Shown here: in pieces, positions 34,985 to 44,204 of the stretch
Numbering within the stretch: position 1 is the first letter of the stretch
Layout: the number at the start of each line of letters is the position of its first letter
Assembly: GCA_016711485.1 (NCBI GenBank)
Contig: JADJSX010000025.1
Coordinates: forward strand, 1-64,000
Source: Leptospiraceae bacterium
GTDB taxonomy: Bacteria > Spirochaetota > Leptospiria > Leptospirales > Leptospiraceae
Length of the DNA stretch: 64,000 nt
Direction of reading: 5' to 3'
Notes under the pieces: generated by a model
Seen by the model: only the letters and a program-made list of their open reading frames with translations
What the model was told of the DNA's origin: nothing
Databases searched by the model: none
Program-made: the position numbers and the translations under genes

Positions 34985-36568
34985 ATGAAAAATTACTTTA
35001 GGCAACGGGTATATAAACTTATACTCAACAATTTACTAATTACAATGGTAATCTTTTCCTATTTAATTGTCTGCAAGAAAGAATCGAATGAGGATAATAA
35101 GAATTATTCATTTAAACAAAAATACGAATCAGATACTGATATAGATCCAATAAAAATTGAGTATGTAAATTATGTCATCAACCCAAATGGAGTAACTTTA
35201 TACAAAAAGGCTGGGGACTTTAAATCTAAACAAGTGGTATTGCCTAGAGGAGAAAACATCGAAGTATATTTGGAAAGAGTTCGACAGGGTGAAATTATTG
35301 AAATTGACGGAGTCGAATGGACTAGAGTTCGATATAAAGGGGAAGATTTCTTTTATATTGGAACTGGTTATATAAGTCGAGAGGATGCAAATTTCAAGCA
35401 GATGGAAATTGTTTCTCCTGATCGCTCTACCGAAAGATTTGCGGTAGTCCAAAAGCCTGATACTTATTTATTTGAGTTTCCTTTTCCTGATTCAAAAATA
35501 ATAGAATGGTTAGAAGCCTTTTCCCTTTTAGAAATTCTAAAAGCAAGTGAACCTACTGAATTTGATGAAAATACGGATAGGTATTTTTTGGATGAACCAA
35601 TATGGCTCGAAGTTAAAACAAGTTCTAACAAAATAGGTTTTGTAAACTTGGGAGTTGCCAGATACAGAGAAAAAGAAGAGGCTGAGTCTGCCATAAAAGA
35701 AAAACAAATACTAGAACGAGGGTTTATTCATATTAGCCCTAAGAGTATTTTAAAAACTAATTCACTAACTTCTCAGGAATTAAAAATTTTAAATAAACAG
35801 GAATTTATTCCCGTTTATTCTTCTACGATGAAAAATGGAAAACGAAACTACCATTTTAGTTTTTATTTAAAGACTAATAAAATTTTACATAAACCAAATA
35901 AATTCCATCAACTTTCCGAGGAAGAAGCAAAGAAAGGTAGATGGACTTGGGACTTTACAGAGTGTGCTGGTTCTGTTTCGGAAGACCAAGGAAAGTATTA
36001 TTCCAATCGAGAATTTTCCAAATATACATTTGAAAATACAAATTACAAAGGAGATTATTTGCCTTTAAAAATTCTATATGAAAAACTTTCACAAGAAAAT
36101 GAAGGTTATGATTTTAGATATTTTCAACTAAAACCAATTTCGATATACAAAGAAGGAATTTCCTATTATAAGGCGAAGATATATAGAAAATTCCAAAGAC
36201 CAGAAACAAGAGAAGAACGAGATGTTAGGTATTTTATTTTAAAAAAAATAGACGGCAAATATGAGTTAATCTCAGACGAAATCGAGTCGCTGGGGACAAC
36301 CGATTTTGTTGACTTAGATAATGACGGAATAGATGAAATGATAGTTTTACAGAGATGGAGGATTGTAGAATATAAGTCCATTCTTGCTTTACAAAATGGG
36401 GTTTACCAAGCTATACCGCAAATGAATAACCACGAGCATAGTTTTATTATCAAAGGTCGTCGAATTTATAAGATAGGAAGAGACACTGACGAAAACGGTA
36501 ACAACGGAAAAGATGTAAAGATAGAATATAAATTTTTTAAAGGACAATTGATTCCAATGAAGGAGTAG
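34985..36568 (+). CDS. Lipoprotein with SH3-like domain
   Basis: A 527-aa lipoprotein. The leader ends YLIVCKK (Cys near residue 29), followed by an acidic linker. An SH3b-like domain spans about residues 60-130 (NGVTLYKKAGDFKSKQVVLP, GVEWTRVRYKG). The C-terminal part has an EF-like acidic motif DLDNDGIDEM near residue 445, seen in FG-GAP/EF-type repeats, and ends without a known domain. ATG 34985 is preferred over TTG 34919. The leader is homologous to that of the broken DUF6438 lipoprotein at 18663, but the bodies are unrelated. It is probably anchored in the cell envelope. Confidence 0.65.
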   Translation: MKNYFRQRVYKLILNNLLITMVIFSYLIVCKKESNEDNKNYSFKQKYESDTDIDPIKIEYVNYVINPNGVTLYKKAGDFKSKQVVLPRGENIEVYLERVRQGEIIEIDGVEWTRVRYKGEDFFYIGTGYISREDANFKQMEIVSPDRSTERFAVVQKPDTYLFEFPFPDSKIIEWLEAFSLLEILKASEPTEFDENTDRYFLDEPIWLEVKTSSNKIGFVNLGVARYREKEEAESAIKEKQILERGFIHISPKSILKTNSLTSQELKILNKQEFIPVYSSTMKNGKRNYHFSFYLKTNKILHKPNKFHQLSEEEAKKGRWTWDFTECAGSVSEDQGKYYSNREFSKYTFENTNYKGDYLPLKILYEKLSQENEGYDFRYFQLKPISIYKEGISYYKAKIYRKFQRPETREERDVRYFILKKIDGKYELISDEIESLGTTDFVDLDNDGIDEMIVLQRWRIVEYKSILALQNGVYQAIPQMNNHEHSFIIKGRRIYKIGRDTDENGNNGKDVKIEYKFFKGQLIPMKE

Positions 36569-36590
36569 AAAATAATTTTGGAAGAGATAA

Positions 36591-38885
36591 TCAAACATTT
36601 CCAGAGTAATGATTTGGTAATCTAAGTTTCAATCGGACTCCATATTCAATTTCTTCTTTGTGAAGCCCAACTTGTTTACACAAAGAAGAAACTCTATACA
36701 GTAAGGAATTACTTCGAGGAAATTCAGAACTTAATTGTTTATAAATTTCAATAGCCTCTTTTAGTTTTGCGTTTCGTGTATATTGTTTAGCGGCTAAGAT
36801 TGATTCTTTCCTCGAGCGAAATGAATCATTCGTTCCATTAAATTCAACGCGAAGTAGAGAAATATCATCCGTAACCTCTCCTACTTCTTCTGTAAGTTTC
36901 ATAATTTGATTTAAATCACCATGACTGACTTCCACTCTTTGCAGGAAATTATTTGTATCAAAGTTCATCATTGTTTTCTTTAGATCGGGGTCTAAAAATA
37001 AAAAATCATCCTTTCCATCAGAGCCGGAGAAAAGAACATCCCCTCTCTGCATCTGAAAAGTTCGAATCACAATTTCCTGTTTCACTCCGACCATTCCAAA
37101 TTTATAAAAATGATGTTTTTTATCTATAAAAGAGCATATTGAATTTCGATAGAGCACTAACCAAGGATGATCGGTATTGATATAATACAAAAATCCATTT
37201 ATTTCATCCAATACTCCCAAAAATGAGGATACTAACATTCTGCCGTCAAATGATTTAAAAATTTCTTGAAGCTCAACAAAACAATCCTTTAACCAAATTT
37301 CTGGCGGTTTATCACTGTTTTCCTTAAAAAGTTTTGTGCGGGAAATAAGAGATTTAAAAACAACGCCCAACACCAAAGCACCGCTTGCCCCCTGAATAGA
37401 TTTACCCATGGCATCCCCATTTACAAATATTGTATAATATTTTCCGCAAATATTCACTCTATCGGAAGTGCAAAAGTCTCCCCCAAGTTCATATTGTTTG
37501 CCTTTATAAATAAATTGCTTTTTTTGTTTCAAAATATATTCAACTTGAACAGTCGTAGAATCATTATTTTTTTGAGTCAGTGGCTCGATTAATAGAGTAG
37601 CAAGATAGTAGTCGTAATCCTGTTTTATTTTTAGTTCACTTACCGAATTTAAAGTTTCTGCCAGCTCCCTAGTTCGTTCCTTCACCTTTTCATCTAAATG
37701 AATATTCAACTCCTCAGCTTGGTTATGGACTTCCATAAAGCGATTAGCAAGCAAAGTAGCAATCCCAAGGATATAAATAAAAAATCCAGTTTGTAAAAAT
37801 TGAATTCTGGTTTTAAAAAAAATGGAATCTAGTATATCTGTAATGGATGCTATTGCTAAAAAAATAAAACCAATAGAGATTGTTCTAGCCGTTGAAACTT
37901 TTCGTTTGACAGCATTTACTAGTAAATATCCGCAGTAGAACGCAAAAAGTAAAATACTTACTTGCCAAGTTCGCAAAAAATAAATGGTATATTCCATTGG
38001 AACTACCATTGTAATTAGAAAAAGTAGGCCGCATACTATAGAATAACCTTTGATAAGAAAGGAAATTTTTTTGTAAAAAAGAGATTCCAAAAAGGCAATC
38101 TGCAAAGGCGCTAAAGTATATGCCAAACAATATTCCAATCGAGTCAATAAATAGGAGTCAATCGGATAACCATAAATTCGATTAGACCTAAAAAAAATAT
38201 ACAAACATATCAATAAAGAAAATAATCCAAAGAATAAATATTGCTGATCTGTTTTACGCTTTGTATACAAAAGTAGATGATACAATCCAATGAATAAATA
38301 AAGAAAACTTAAAACTAGAATTACTTCATCAGATTTTTCCTTTTGTAAAACTTCCAGAATAGAAATTTCATATCCAGACTTTGCAGAAAGTCCCGTAAAA
38401 GGAATATCAGGATTACCTAATATTCGAATACAAAGTATATTTTCTCCACTTCTAAGTAAAGAGGAATCAAAGCTAATTAGCTTCCCAAATACATACCTAC
38501 TTTTTTTTATTTCTTTATTTTCCGAAAGATGCATTTCTTCAGCAATTAACTTTTCGTTAAGATACACCTGCCAGTTTTCGCCTATAGTTGGAATAAAAAA
38601 TCCAAGCGGCAAACTATTAGAATACTCAGATAGAGTGAAATAAGTTAGTATCGTCATTTCTATCTGAGAAGGATTATTTAGAAATATTGGAAAGTCCTGC
38701 GGCAATATAGGAGTAGCTTCCTTTTTATGAAAATCCTTAAGATTTTGTTTTCCAGTATTGGTATAAGAAATAGAAAATCCTTCTTTCACATACCAAACAT
38801 TTGTATCCAAATGAATAGGAAATGCGCGGATTTCTAAAAATCCTCCAACCAGAATCATTGCAACTATATAAACCCAAAATTTCAT
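36591..38885 (-). CDS. 7TM-DISM receptor with SpoIIE phosphatase
   Basis: A 764-aa protein. A signal peptide and a periplasmic jelly-roll sensor (residues about 20-180) precede seven membrane helices (about 185-395, 7TMR-DISM). A coiled coil follows (residues about 400-430), then a SpoIIE/PP2C phosphatase (about 450-690) with metal Asp motifs GGDF, NGDAMGKS, SGSDGKDD and VTDDISLL all present. A short TPR-like helical tail ends the protein. Such receptors dephosphorylate anti-sigma antagonists in partner-switching cascades after sensing an external ligand. No anti-sigma factor gene lies next to it. The phosphatase part is paralogous to that at 51974. Confidence 0.85.
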   Translation of the reverse strand: MKFWVYIVAMILVGGFLEIRAFPIHLDTNVWYVKEGFSISYTNTGKQNLKDFHKKEATPILPQDFPIFLNNPSQIEMTILTYFTLSEYSNSLPLGFFIPTIGENWQVYLNEKLIAEEMHLSENKEIKKSRYVFGKLISFDSSLLRSGENILCIRILGNPDIPFTGLSAKSGYEISILEVLQKEKSDEVILVLSFLYLFIGLYHLLLYTKRKTDQQYLFFGLFSLLICLYIFFRSNRIYGYPIDSYLLTRLEYCLAYTLAPLQIAFLESLFYKKISFLIKGYSIVCGLLFLITMVVPMEYTIYFLRTWQVSILLFAFYCGYLLVNAVKRKVSTARTISIGFIFLAIASITDILDSIFFKTRIQFLQTGFFIYILGIATLLANRFMEVHNQAEELNIHLDEKVKERTRELAETLNSVSELKIKQDYDYYLATLLIEPLTQKNNDSTTVQVEYILKQKKQFIYKGKQYELGGDFCTSDRVNICGKYYTIFVNGDAMGKSIQGASGALVLGVVFKSLISRTKLFKENSDKPPEIWLKDCFVELQEIFKSFDGRMLVSSFLGVLDEINGFLYYINTDHPWLVLYRNSICSFIDKKHHFYKFGMVGVKQEIVIRTFQMQRGDVLFSGSDGKDDFLFLDPDLKKTMMNFDTNNFLQRVEVSHGDLNQIMKLTEEVGEVTDDISLLRVEFNGTNDSFRSRKESILAAKQYTRNAKLKEAIEIYKQLSSEFPRSNSLLYRVSSLCKQVGLHKEEIEYGVRLKLRLPNHYSGNV

Positions 38886-39329
38886 ATTTCTACATTCTTC
38901 ACGGAAAACTTAACCCCTTCTAACTGTATCGGCTATTCCGATGCCTAGTTACATCTAAACAATCTGAAGCAAATCATCGAAGGTGCAAGTATTGTTTTAT
39001 ACAAGAAGAAAAATAATTAACTGATGTTAGGCAAAATAGAAAAATTACGAAAATGAAATATAATTTAAAGACATTAGAAAATGCTAATGAATTAATAAAA
39101 TCAATAGCCTGCGGCAGCAAGCCCACCGCTAGGTGCTACCATCAAGTCCACGCTGAACTCACCTTACATTGTCATTGCTTTTGAGAAGCAGTGATAATGT
39201 AAGGTGAGTAATTAATATATTCTAACGAATAAAAAGCGGCATATCTTATTCACAGAATTGATTTTCAAGACAGAATACGGATTAGTTACTACTCTAGAAC
39301 TGAAAATCCAGTCACAGAGTATACTTCTA
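38886..39329. other. Gap holding a hairpin-bearing repeat
   Basis: No gene of its own. It contains copy 1 of the LENANELI-type repeat (39053-39208). The remaining sequence, between the divergently placed phosphatase gene and the end of acr3, shows nothing recognisable. Confidence 0.5.
39053..39208 (+). repeat. LENANELI-type repeat, copy 1
   Basis: A small frame reads MKYNLKTLENANELIKSIAC then GSKPTARCYHQ. Related sequences lie at 60736-60977 (minus) and 63433-63880. It ends in a 51-nt hairpin (39158-39208) with arms CTCACCTTACATT and AATGTAAGGTGAG. Mobility is suspected from the inverted ends. Confidence 0.65.
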
Positions 39330-40340
39330 TTAGTATCTCCATCGATTTGCAAGTTTCACGAGTGAAAGCATAACTGGAACCTCAATCAACACGCCAACGA
39401 CAGTCGCAAGAGCAGCACCTGAGTTAATTCCAAAAAGGGCAATAGCAACAGCAACGGATAATTCGAAAAAATTACTCGCCCCAATCATCGAAGCCGGAGC
39501 ACAGACGTTATGCGGTAAATTTAGAAATCTTCCAAAAGTCCAAGAAATTGCAAAGATAAAGTAAGTCTGAATCGTAAGTGGGATGGCAATGAGTAAAATA
39601 TCAAACGGATTCATAAGAATGATATTTCCCTGAAAGGCAAACAATAGAACGAGAGTTACAAGGAGAGCAGAAATAGAGATTGGTTTTAGGAAATGTAGAA
39701 ATTTTGTTTCAAACCATTCTTTTCCATAAATTACGATGATATACTTTCTCGAAATATAACCTGCGAATAAGGGGATAACAACAAAAATTAAAACGGAATA
39801 CAATAATGTATTATAAGGAATTACAATATCCGAAATACCTAACAAAAACCCTACAATAGGTATAAATGCAAAAAGAATCACTAAATCATTGATCGAAACT
39901 TGCACCAGTGTATAAAGTGGATTACCTTTCGTAAGATAAGACCAAACGAATACCATCGCCGTACAAGGAGCTGCTCCGAGTAGGATAACTCCCGCCAAAT
40001 ACTCGTTAGCCCGTTCTGGTGTAATAAAAGCAGAGAATATATTTTGAAAAAATAACCATCCGAATAAAGCCATCGTAAACGGTTTGATAAGCCAATTTAC
40101 CGTCAAAGTTAAGAACAGACCTTTCGGATTTTTGCCAATGTCTTTGACTGACGAAAAGTCAATTTGCACCATCATCGGATAAATCATAAGCCAGACTAGA
40201 ACGGCTATTGGAATATTAACCTCAAATACAGTCATTTTAGTAAGTGGCTCTATCACACCACTTGCTAATTTTCCGAGTAAAATCCCAACCCCAATACAAA
40301 GCAAAACCCAAATAGTTAAAAATCGTTCAAAAAAACCCAT
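39330..40340 (-). CDS. acr3: Arsenite efflux permease Acr3
   Basis: A 336-aa integral membrane protein with about ten helices, the Acr3 (arsenical-resistance-3) family that exports arsenite with the proton gradient. The essential Cys lies in GAAPCTAMVFVWS (residues about 113-125); NDLVILFAF and the late ASNFFELSVAVAIALFG helix, with the conserved Glu, are family signatures. It is the last gene of the arsenic operon, 15 bp after the permease gene. Length and motifs are normal. Confidence 0.92.
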   Translation of the reverse strand: MGFFERFLTIWVLLCIGVGILLGKLASGVIEPLTKMTVFEVNIPIAVLVWLMIYPMMVQIDFSSVKDIGKNPKGLFLTLTVNWLIKPFTMALFGWLFFQNIFSAFITPERANEYLAGVILLGAAPCTAMVFVWSYLTKGNPLYTLVQVSINDLVILFAFIPIVGFLLGISDIVIPYNTLLYSVLIFVVIPLFAGYISRKYIIVIYGKEWFETKFLHFLKPISISALLVTLVLLFAFQGNIILMNPFDILLIAIPLTIQTYFIFAISWTFGRFLNLPHNVCAPASMIGASNFFELSVAVAIALFGINSGAALATVVGVLIEVPVMLSLVKLANRWRY

Positions 40341-40355
40341 GTATTCCTCTAAAAA

Positions 40356-41324
40356 TTAAAGTATGAAATTAAAAAAGTAACCGAGCAGAATAATACAAAA
40401 ACCAACCACACTAAAAAAAGTAACCAAGAGTCTCATTTGCATAATTTTCTTTAATAACATTGCTTCTGGTAACGAAATACCAACAACTGCCATCATAAAT
40501 GCGAGAGCCGTCCCAATTGGAACGTCCTTTGACACTAAAACTTGCATTATAGGTATTACGCCTGCCGCATTAGAATATAGAGGAATACCAGAAATAACTG
40601 CAAGTGGAACAGCTAATAAATTGTTTTTCGATATATATTGCACAAAAAAATAATCTGGAACATACCCATGAATTGCCGCACCCACCCCAATACCAATTAA
40701 GACATACCAGATAATTCCTTTTACGATCATGAAGGATTCTCTCGATGCGTTCGTAATTCGTTCGCCAAAAGTCATATTATCTGATATTGGGATTTCTCGT
40801 CGAGCGGTAGAATTCTTCAGCATTTCCTTTACCCAGTCGGCAAGATATTTTTCCTGATTTAATTTTCCTAACAAAACTCCAGCTACCATTCCTAAGAAAA
40901 TGCCACTTATAACATAAATCGTTGTGACCTTAAATCCAAAAATTCCAAGGAACATAGCAACTGCAATTTCATTTACAAGGGGTGAAGTAACCAAAAAAGC
41001 AAATGTTACACCAAGCGGAATTCCACCCTTTACGAATCCAATAAATAAAGGTACGGAAGAACAGGAGCAAAATGGAGTAACCGCTCCAAAAAAAGAAGCA
41101 AAAAAATATTGTAATCCGAATAGATTTTTATTATTCAAAAAATCACGAATCTTTTCTATCGGCAAATATGTATTCACAAAATTCATAAACATCGAAACAA
41201 GATACAAAAGTATAAGAATCTTAATTGTATCATAAAAAAAGAAATCAACTGCTATAATTAGCTTGGAACTTGGATTTAACCCAAGCCAATTATAGAGGGT
41301 AATATGAATTACCCACTGAATCAT
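40356..41324 (-). CDS. Permease of ArsP/DUF318 type
   Basis: A 322-aa membrane protein with about eight helices and the motif TPFCSCSSVPLFIGF (residues about 80-95), the Cys-rich site of the DUF318 permease family. ArsP members of this family export methylarsenite and other organic trivalent arsenicals, which fits the ArsI-like lyase in the same operon. It overlaps the thioredoxin-like gene upstream by 4 bp (ATGA). Genes of this type next to a small thioredoxin are common. The exact substrate is inferred. Confidence 0.8.
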   Translation of the reverse strand: MIQWVIHITLYNWLGLNPSSKLIIAVDFFFYDTIKILILLYLVSMFMNFVNTYLPIEKIRDFLNNKNLFGLQYFFASFFGAVTPFCSCSSVPLFIGFVKGGIPLGVTFAFLVTSPLVNEIAVAMFLGIFGFKVTTIYVISGIFLGMVAGVLLGKLNQEKYLADWVKEMLKNSTARREIPISDNMTFGERITNASRESFMIVKGIIWYVLIGIGVGAAIHGYVPDYFFVQYISKNNLLAVPLAVISGIPLYSNAAGVIPIMQVLVSKDVPIGTALAFMMAVVGISLPEAMLLKKIMQMRLLVTFFSVVGFCIILLGYFFNFIL

Positions 41325-41566
41325 TTTGTCATCATTTGAAGAAGTAGTTCTTTGATTTCTTCTGTCTTAGGAACCTTTCCAGTAAAAATTACTTGTTCAT
41401 CTATGACAAGGGCAGGTGTCGAAAGGATGTCATACTTCATGATTTCACTCATTTCCGTTACCTTCTCAATTGAAGCATCTAATTGTAATTGGTTTACGGC
41501 TGTTTGTGTTTGGTATTCTAATGTTACACATTTCTGACAACCTGTTCCGAGTATTTTAATATTCAT
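41321..41566 (-). CDS. Small thioredoxin-like protein
   Basis: An 81-aa thioredoxin-fold protein of the small glutaredoxin-like redox family. The active site C-x-x-C is GTGCQKC near residues 7-13, and the cis-Pro loop is STPALVID near 49-56. It lacks a signal peptide. It sits between the arsI-like and permease genes with spacings of 3 bp and an overlap of 4 bp. It could reduce the arsenate reductase or pass thiols to the permease; the exact task is unknown. Confidence 0.85.
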   Translation of the reverse strand: MNIKILGTGCQKCVTLEYQTQTAVNQLQLDASIEKVTEMSEIMKYDILSTPALVIDEQVIFTGKVPKTEEIKELLLQMMTK

Positions 41567-41569
41567 GGC

Positions 41570-42040
41570 TTAATCACAAGATCCACTAGAACAACACGCA
41601 TTAGCCGTATCACCCATGAACTTGAACTCAGGAAGATTGTCTTCTAAAACAACAAAAACTTCCCATTCATTTCCATCAGGATCCTTTACCCAAGTTTTAT
41701 CTTGGACGGCATAACAACACGATACGTTCATTTCGTCGCGAGCGGTTAATCCTAGTTCTTCCCAATATTGCTTTACTGTTAGGACATCTTTAGTGGAACT
41801 TACTTGGATTCCTAAATGGGATAAAGCTCCGTGAGGAACGAACTTGTTTGATTCGTTTAATGTAAGATTTATAGAAGGAAATTCCAAATCAAATTTGGCA
41901 TATCCGATTCTTACTTTTGATGGATCCACTCCAAACATCTTTGTGTAAAACGCTGTGCTTACTTCTACATTTTTGACGGTTAATGCTATATGCGGTTTTA
42001 CGATGGTTACTTGTGGAAATGTTTTTTCTAATACTTTCAT
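41570..42040 (-). CDS. arsI: ArsI/CadI-type metalloenzyme (C-As lyase-like)
   Basis: A 156-aa vicinal-oxygen-chelate protein of the ArsI/CadI group. His in KPHIALTV near the N-terminus, a second His in LSHLGIQV and Glu in NEWEVFVV are the expected Fe ligands; VSCCYAVQDKTWVKDPDGN gives the vicinal Cys pair that binds As(III) in ArsI. The C-terminal ACCSSGSC may bind metal. ArsI cleaves the carbon-arsenic bond of methylarsenite. CadI-like proteins are similar, so the name is probable rather than sure. The start overlaps the arsC stop as ATGA. Confidence 0.82.
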   Translation of the reverse strand: MKVLEKTFPQVTIVKPHIALTVKNVEVSTAFYTKMFGVDPSKVRIGYAKFDLEFPSINLTLNESNKFVPHGALSHLGIQVSSTKDVLTVKQYWEELGLTARDEMNVSCCYAVQDKTWVKDPDGNEWEVFVVLEDNLPEFKFMGDTANACCSSGSCD

Positions 42041-42453
42041 TTTATATTCTCCAAAATAAAATTTTTACTATAATCACGTATTTCATCTCGTGTGGTACGA
42101 AATGCATTTACTATATCTTCTTCCGTTCCTTTTACTTTAGAAGGATCTGAAAAATTGTGATGGAACCTTTCAGCGTTAGCCGGAAAGTAAGGACAATTTT
42201 CCTTTGCATGATCACATACAGTAAGAATAAAATCAAAATCAATTGCTTTGTATTCATTGATATGGTTGGAAGTATGACTCGAAATATCAATTCCCGATTC
42301 TTGCATAAAATGAATTGCCTTTGGGTTTACACCATGCGTTTCAATTCCAGCACTATAAACTTCCGCCTTTTCTTTTGCGAAATGTCTTAACCAACCTTCT
42401 GCCATTTGGCTTCTGCAACTATTTCCCGTGCATAAAACTAAAATTTTTTTCAT
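42037..42453 (-). CDS. arsC: Arsenate reductase (thioredoxin-type)
   Basis: A 138-aa low-molecular-weight phosphatase-fold arsenate reductase. The P-loop is VLCTGNSCRSQMAEG (residues about 5-19, nucleophile Cys and Arg). TVCDHAKENCPYFP supplies the two later Cys residues of the thioredoxin-coupled mechanism; FSDPSKVKGTEED is also typical. The ATG at 42453 has GGAGA in front of it, so the upstream in-frame start at 42471 is not used. It reduces arsenate to arsenite for export by Acr3. Confidence 0.92.
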   Translation of the reverse strand: MKKILVLCTGNSCRSQMAEGWLRHFAKEKAEVYSAGIETHGVNPKAIHFMQESGIDISSHTSNHINEYKAIDFDFILTVCDHAKENCPYFPANAERFHHNFSDPSKVKGTEEDIVNAFRTTRDEIRDYSKNFILENIK

Positions 42454-42461
42454 ACTTTCTC

Positions 42462-42800
42462 CTAACAACAATTATCCTGAGCTTTGAACGAATTCAACTC
42501 TTGGAATAATTTTCCGATTTCCTTTTCAAATTCTTCTACTTTTTTCCAGTTGATACAATAACAAGACTTAGCCCCTTCGACTTCTCCTTTGATAAGACCA
42601 ATTTCTTTTAAATCTTTAAGATGTTGGGAAACGGTGGATTGGGCTAATGGCAAAACGTCTACAATTTCTCCACAAATACATTCCTGCTTTTCAGCAATTG
42701 TTTTTAGAATGGAAATTCGTGCCGGATGCGAGATTGCTTTTGCAAATTCAGAAAGATTTTGTATTCTTTCCTTGAATTCAGTTTTTTTATTTATTGCCAT
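42462..42800 (-). CDS. arsR: ArsR-type repressor
   Basis: A 112-aa winged-helix repressor of the ArsR/SmtB family. Residues 15-90 form the DNA-binding fold (LAQSTVSQHLKDLKEIGLIK is the recognition helix). The metal site is C-x-C in QECICGEIV near residue 40, and extra Cys residues (KSCYCIN, C-terminal CC) may help sense As(III). It is first in the arsenic operon; its ATG at 42800 follows a promoter with an inverted repeat that fits its own operator. Confidence 0.92.
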   Translation of the reverse strand: MAINKKTEFKERIQNLSEFAKAISHPARISILKTIAEKQECICGEIVDVLPLAQSTVSQHLKDLKEIGLIKGEVEGAKSCYCINWKKVEEFEKEIGKLFQELNSFKAQDNCC

Positions 42801-42805
42801 ATATT

Positions 42806-42836
42806 TATCGTATATTTACGATATACATTTTGTCAA
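42806..42836 (-). promoter_or_regulatory. arsR promoter and operator
   Basis: On the minus strand TTGACA (42831-42836) is a -35 box. An inverted repeat with 7-bp arms, TATCGTA and TACGATA (42806-42823), covers the -10 region directly before the arsR start. Release of ArsR by arsenite would open it. The distance leaves little or no 5' leader. Confidence 0.75.
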
Positions 42837-42948
42837 CAAAAAAAATTTCTATATTTTTGAATAAAAATTATTATTTAAACCGCGCCTGCAATCCAATCAG
42901 ATGTGTTGAAAAGGAATAAAATATATCTTAGTAGTAAAAATTTGTAGC

Positions 42949-42993
42949 ATGAGTAGTTTAAAGTTGACTTTAAACTACTCATGAGTAGTTTAA
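42949..42993. promoter_or_regulatory. Inverted repeat before DUF4143 gene
   Basis: Perfect 16-bp arms (42949-42964 and 42967-42982, ATGAGTAGTTTAAAGT) with a 2-bp centre are followed by a third unit, ATGAGTAGTTTAA, ending 1 bp before the start codon at 42995. It may be an operator or a stem that hides the translation start. Confidence 0.55.
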
Positions 42994-42994
42994 C

Positions 42995-44140
42995 ATGGAT
43001 ATGAAACAATTCAGATACTTAACTAACCATGTAAAGGAGTCTCTCAAGAAGAAAATGGTTTTTTTAGGAGGTCCGAGGCAGGTTGGAAAAACCACACTAT
43101 CATTACAATTTTTAAATCCTCCTTCAATTGAAAATCCTGCCTACTTGAATTGGGATCGAAATACGGATAGGATTCAAATCCTAAAAGATCAGTTTCCCTT
43201 GCAAAATAATAAGACTCTTGTATTAGATGAATTGCATAAGTATTCAAAATGGAGAAATTTAATCAAAGGTCTTTACGATAAATATCATACAAAAAATCAA
43301 TTTATTATTACCGGCTCAGCAAGACTCGACTACTTTCGAAAAGGTGGGGATTCACTTCTCGGGCGTTATCGATACTTTAGACTGCATCCTTTCTCTTTAA
43401 TGGAAATGAATAAAAATCCAAACAAAAATGATTTAGAAGTATTACTCAAATTCGGAGGATTTCCAGAACCTTTATTTTCCCAGAAGGAAAATGAACATCG
43501 CATTTGGCAGAATGATCGAATGATTAAAGTTGCATCGGAGGATATTCGTGACTTGGAAAATATCAAAGATATTTCTTCGATGTTGTTACTTGCAGAAATT
43601 CTTCCATCACGAGTTGGTTCTCCTCTTTCCTTAAAAAGTATCAGTGAGGATTTACAAGTATCACAACCGACAGTGGATCGATGGATCGAAATTTTATCTA
43701 CGCTATATTACTGTTATTCGCTAGCTCCATTTGGCTCACCGAAAATCAGAGCAGTCAAAAAACTAAAAAAATTATACCTTTGGGATTGGTCTCAAGTAGA
43801 AGAACCCGGTTACAGATTTGAAAATCTAGTAGCAAGTCATTTGCTGAAGTATTGTCATTTCATTACGGATACGCAAGGTTATCCAATGGAAATACGATAC
43901 TTGAGAGACACTGACGGCAGAGAAATTGACTTTGTTGTTCTGAAAAATAAAAAACCAATTTTTGCTGTAGAATGCAAAACCGGTGAAAAAACATTAAGCC
44001 CGCACATTTCTTACTTCCGCACCAGAACGCAAATCCCAGAATTTTTCCAAGTTCATCTAGGAACGAAAGATTTTGGTTCGAATGTTACAGGCAGAGTATT
44101 GCCTTTTTTTAAATTTTGTAAAGAAATGGATTTTGTTTAA
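42995..44140 (+). CDS. AAA_14/DUF4143 ATPase
   Basis: A 381-aa ATPase. Walker A is GGPRQVGKTTLS (residues about 25-36), Walker B TLVLDELHK near 78, sensor-like ITGSARLDYF near 107, and a C-terminal DUF4143 domain with GREIDFVVLKN and FAVECKTG, which resembles a PD-(D/E)xK nuclease core. It belongs to the same family as 23545 but is diverged. Function is unestablished. It lies between the arsenic operon and the porin, with a strong inverted repeat directly before the start. Confidence 0.8.
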   Translation: MDMKQFRYLTNHVKESLKKKMVFLGGPRQVGKTTLSLQFLNPPSIENPAYLNWDRNTDRIQILKDQFPLQNNKTLVLDELHKYSKWRNLIKGLYDKYHTKNQFIITGSARLDYFRKGGDSLLGRYRYFRLHPFSLMEMNKNPNKNDLEVLLKFGGFPEPLFSQKENEHRIWQNDRMIKVASEDIRDLENIKDISSMLLLAEILPSRVGSPLSLKSISEDLQVSQPTVDRWIEILSTLYYCYSLAPFGSPKIRAVKKLKKLYLWDWSQVEEPGYRFENLVASHLLKYCHFITDTQGYPMEIRYLRDTDGREIDFVVLKNKKPIFAVECKTGEKTLSPHISYFRTRTQIPEFFQVHLGTKDFGSNVTGRVLPFFKFCKEMDFV

Positions 44141-44204
44141 AAATATAAAATGACTACTTCTTTTTTCGTAGACATTATTTTCAGTGAAAACTATTTTAAT
44201 TTGC

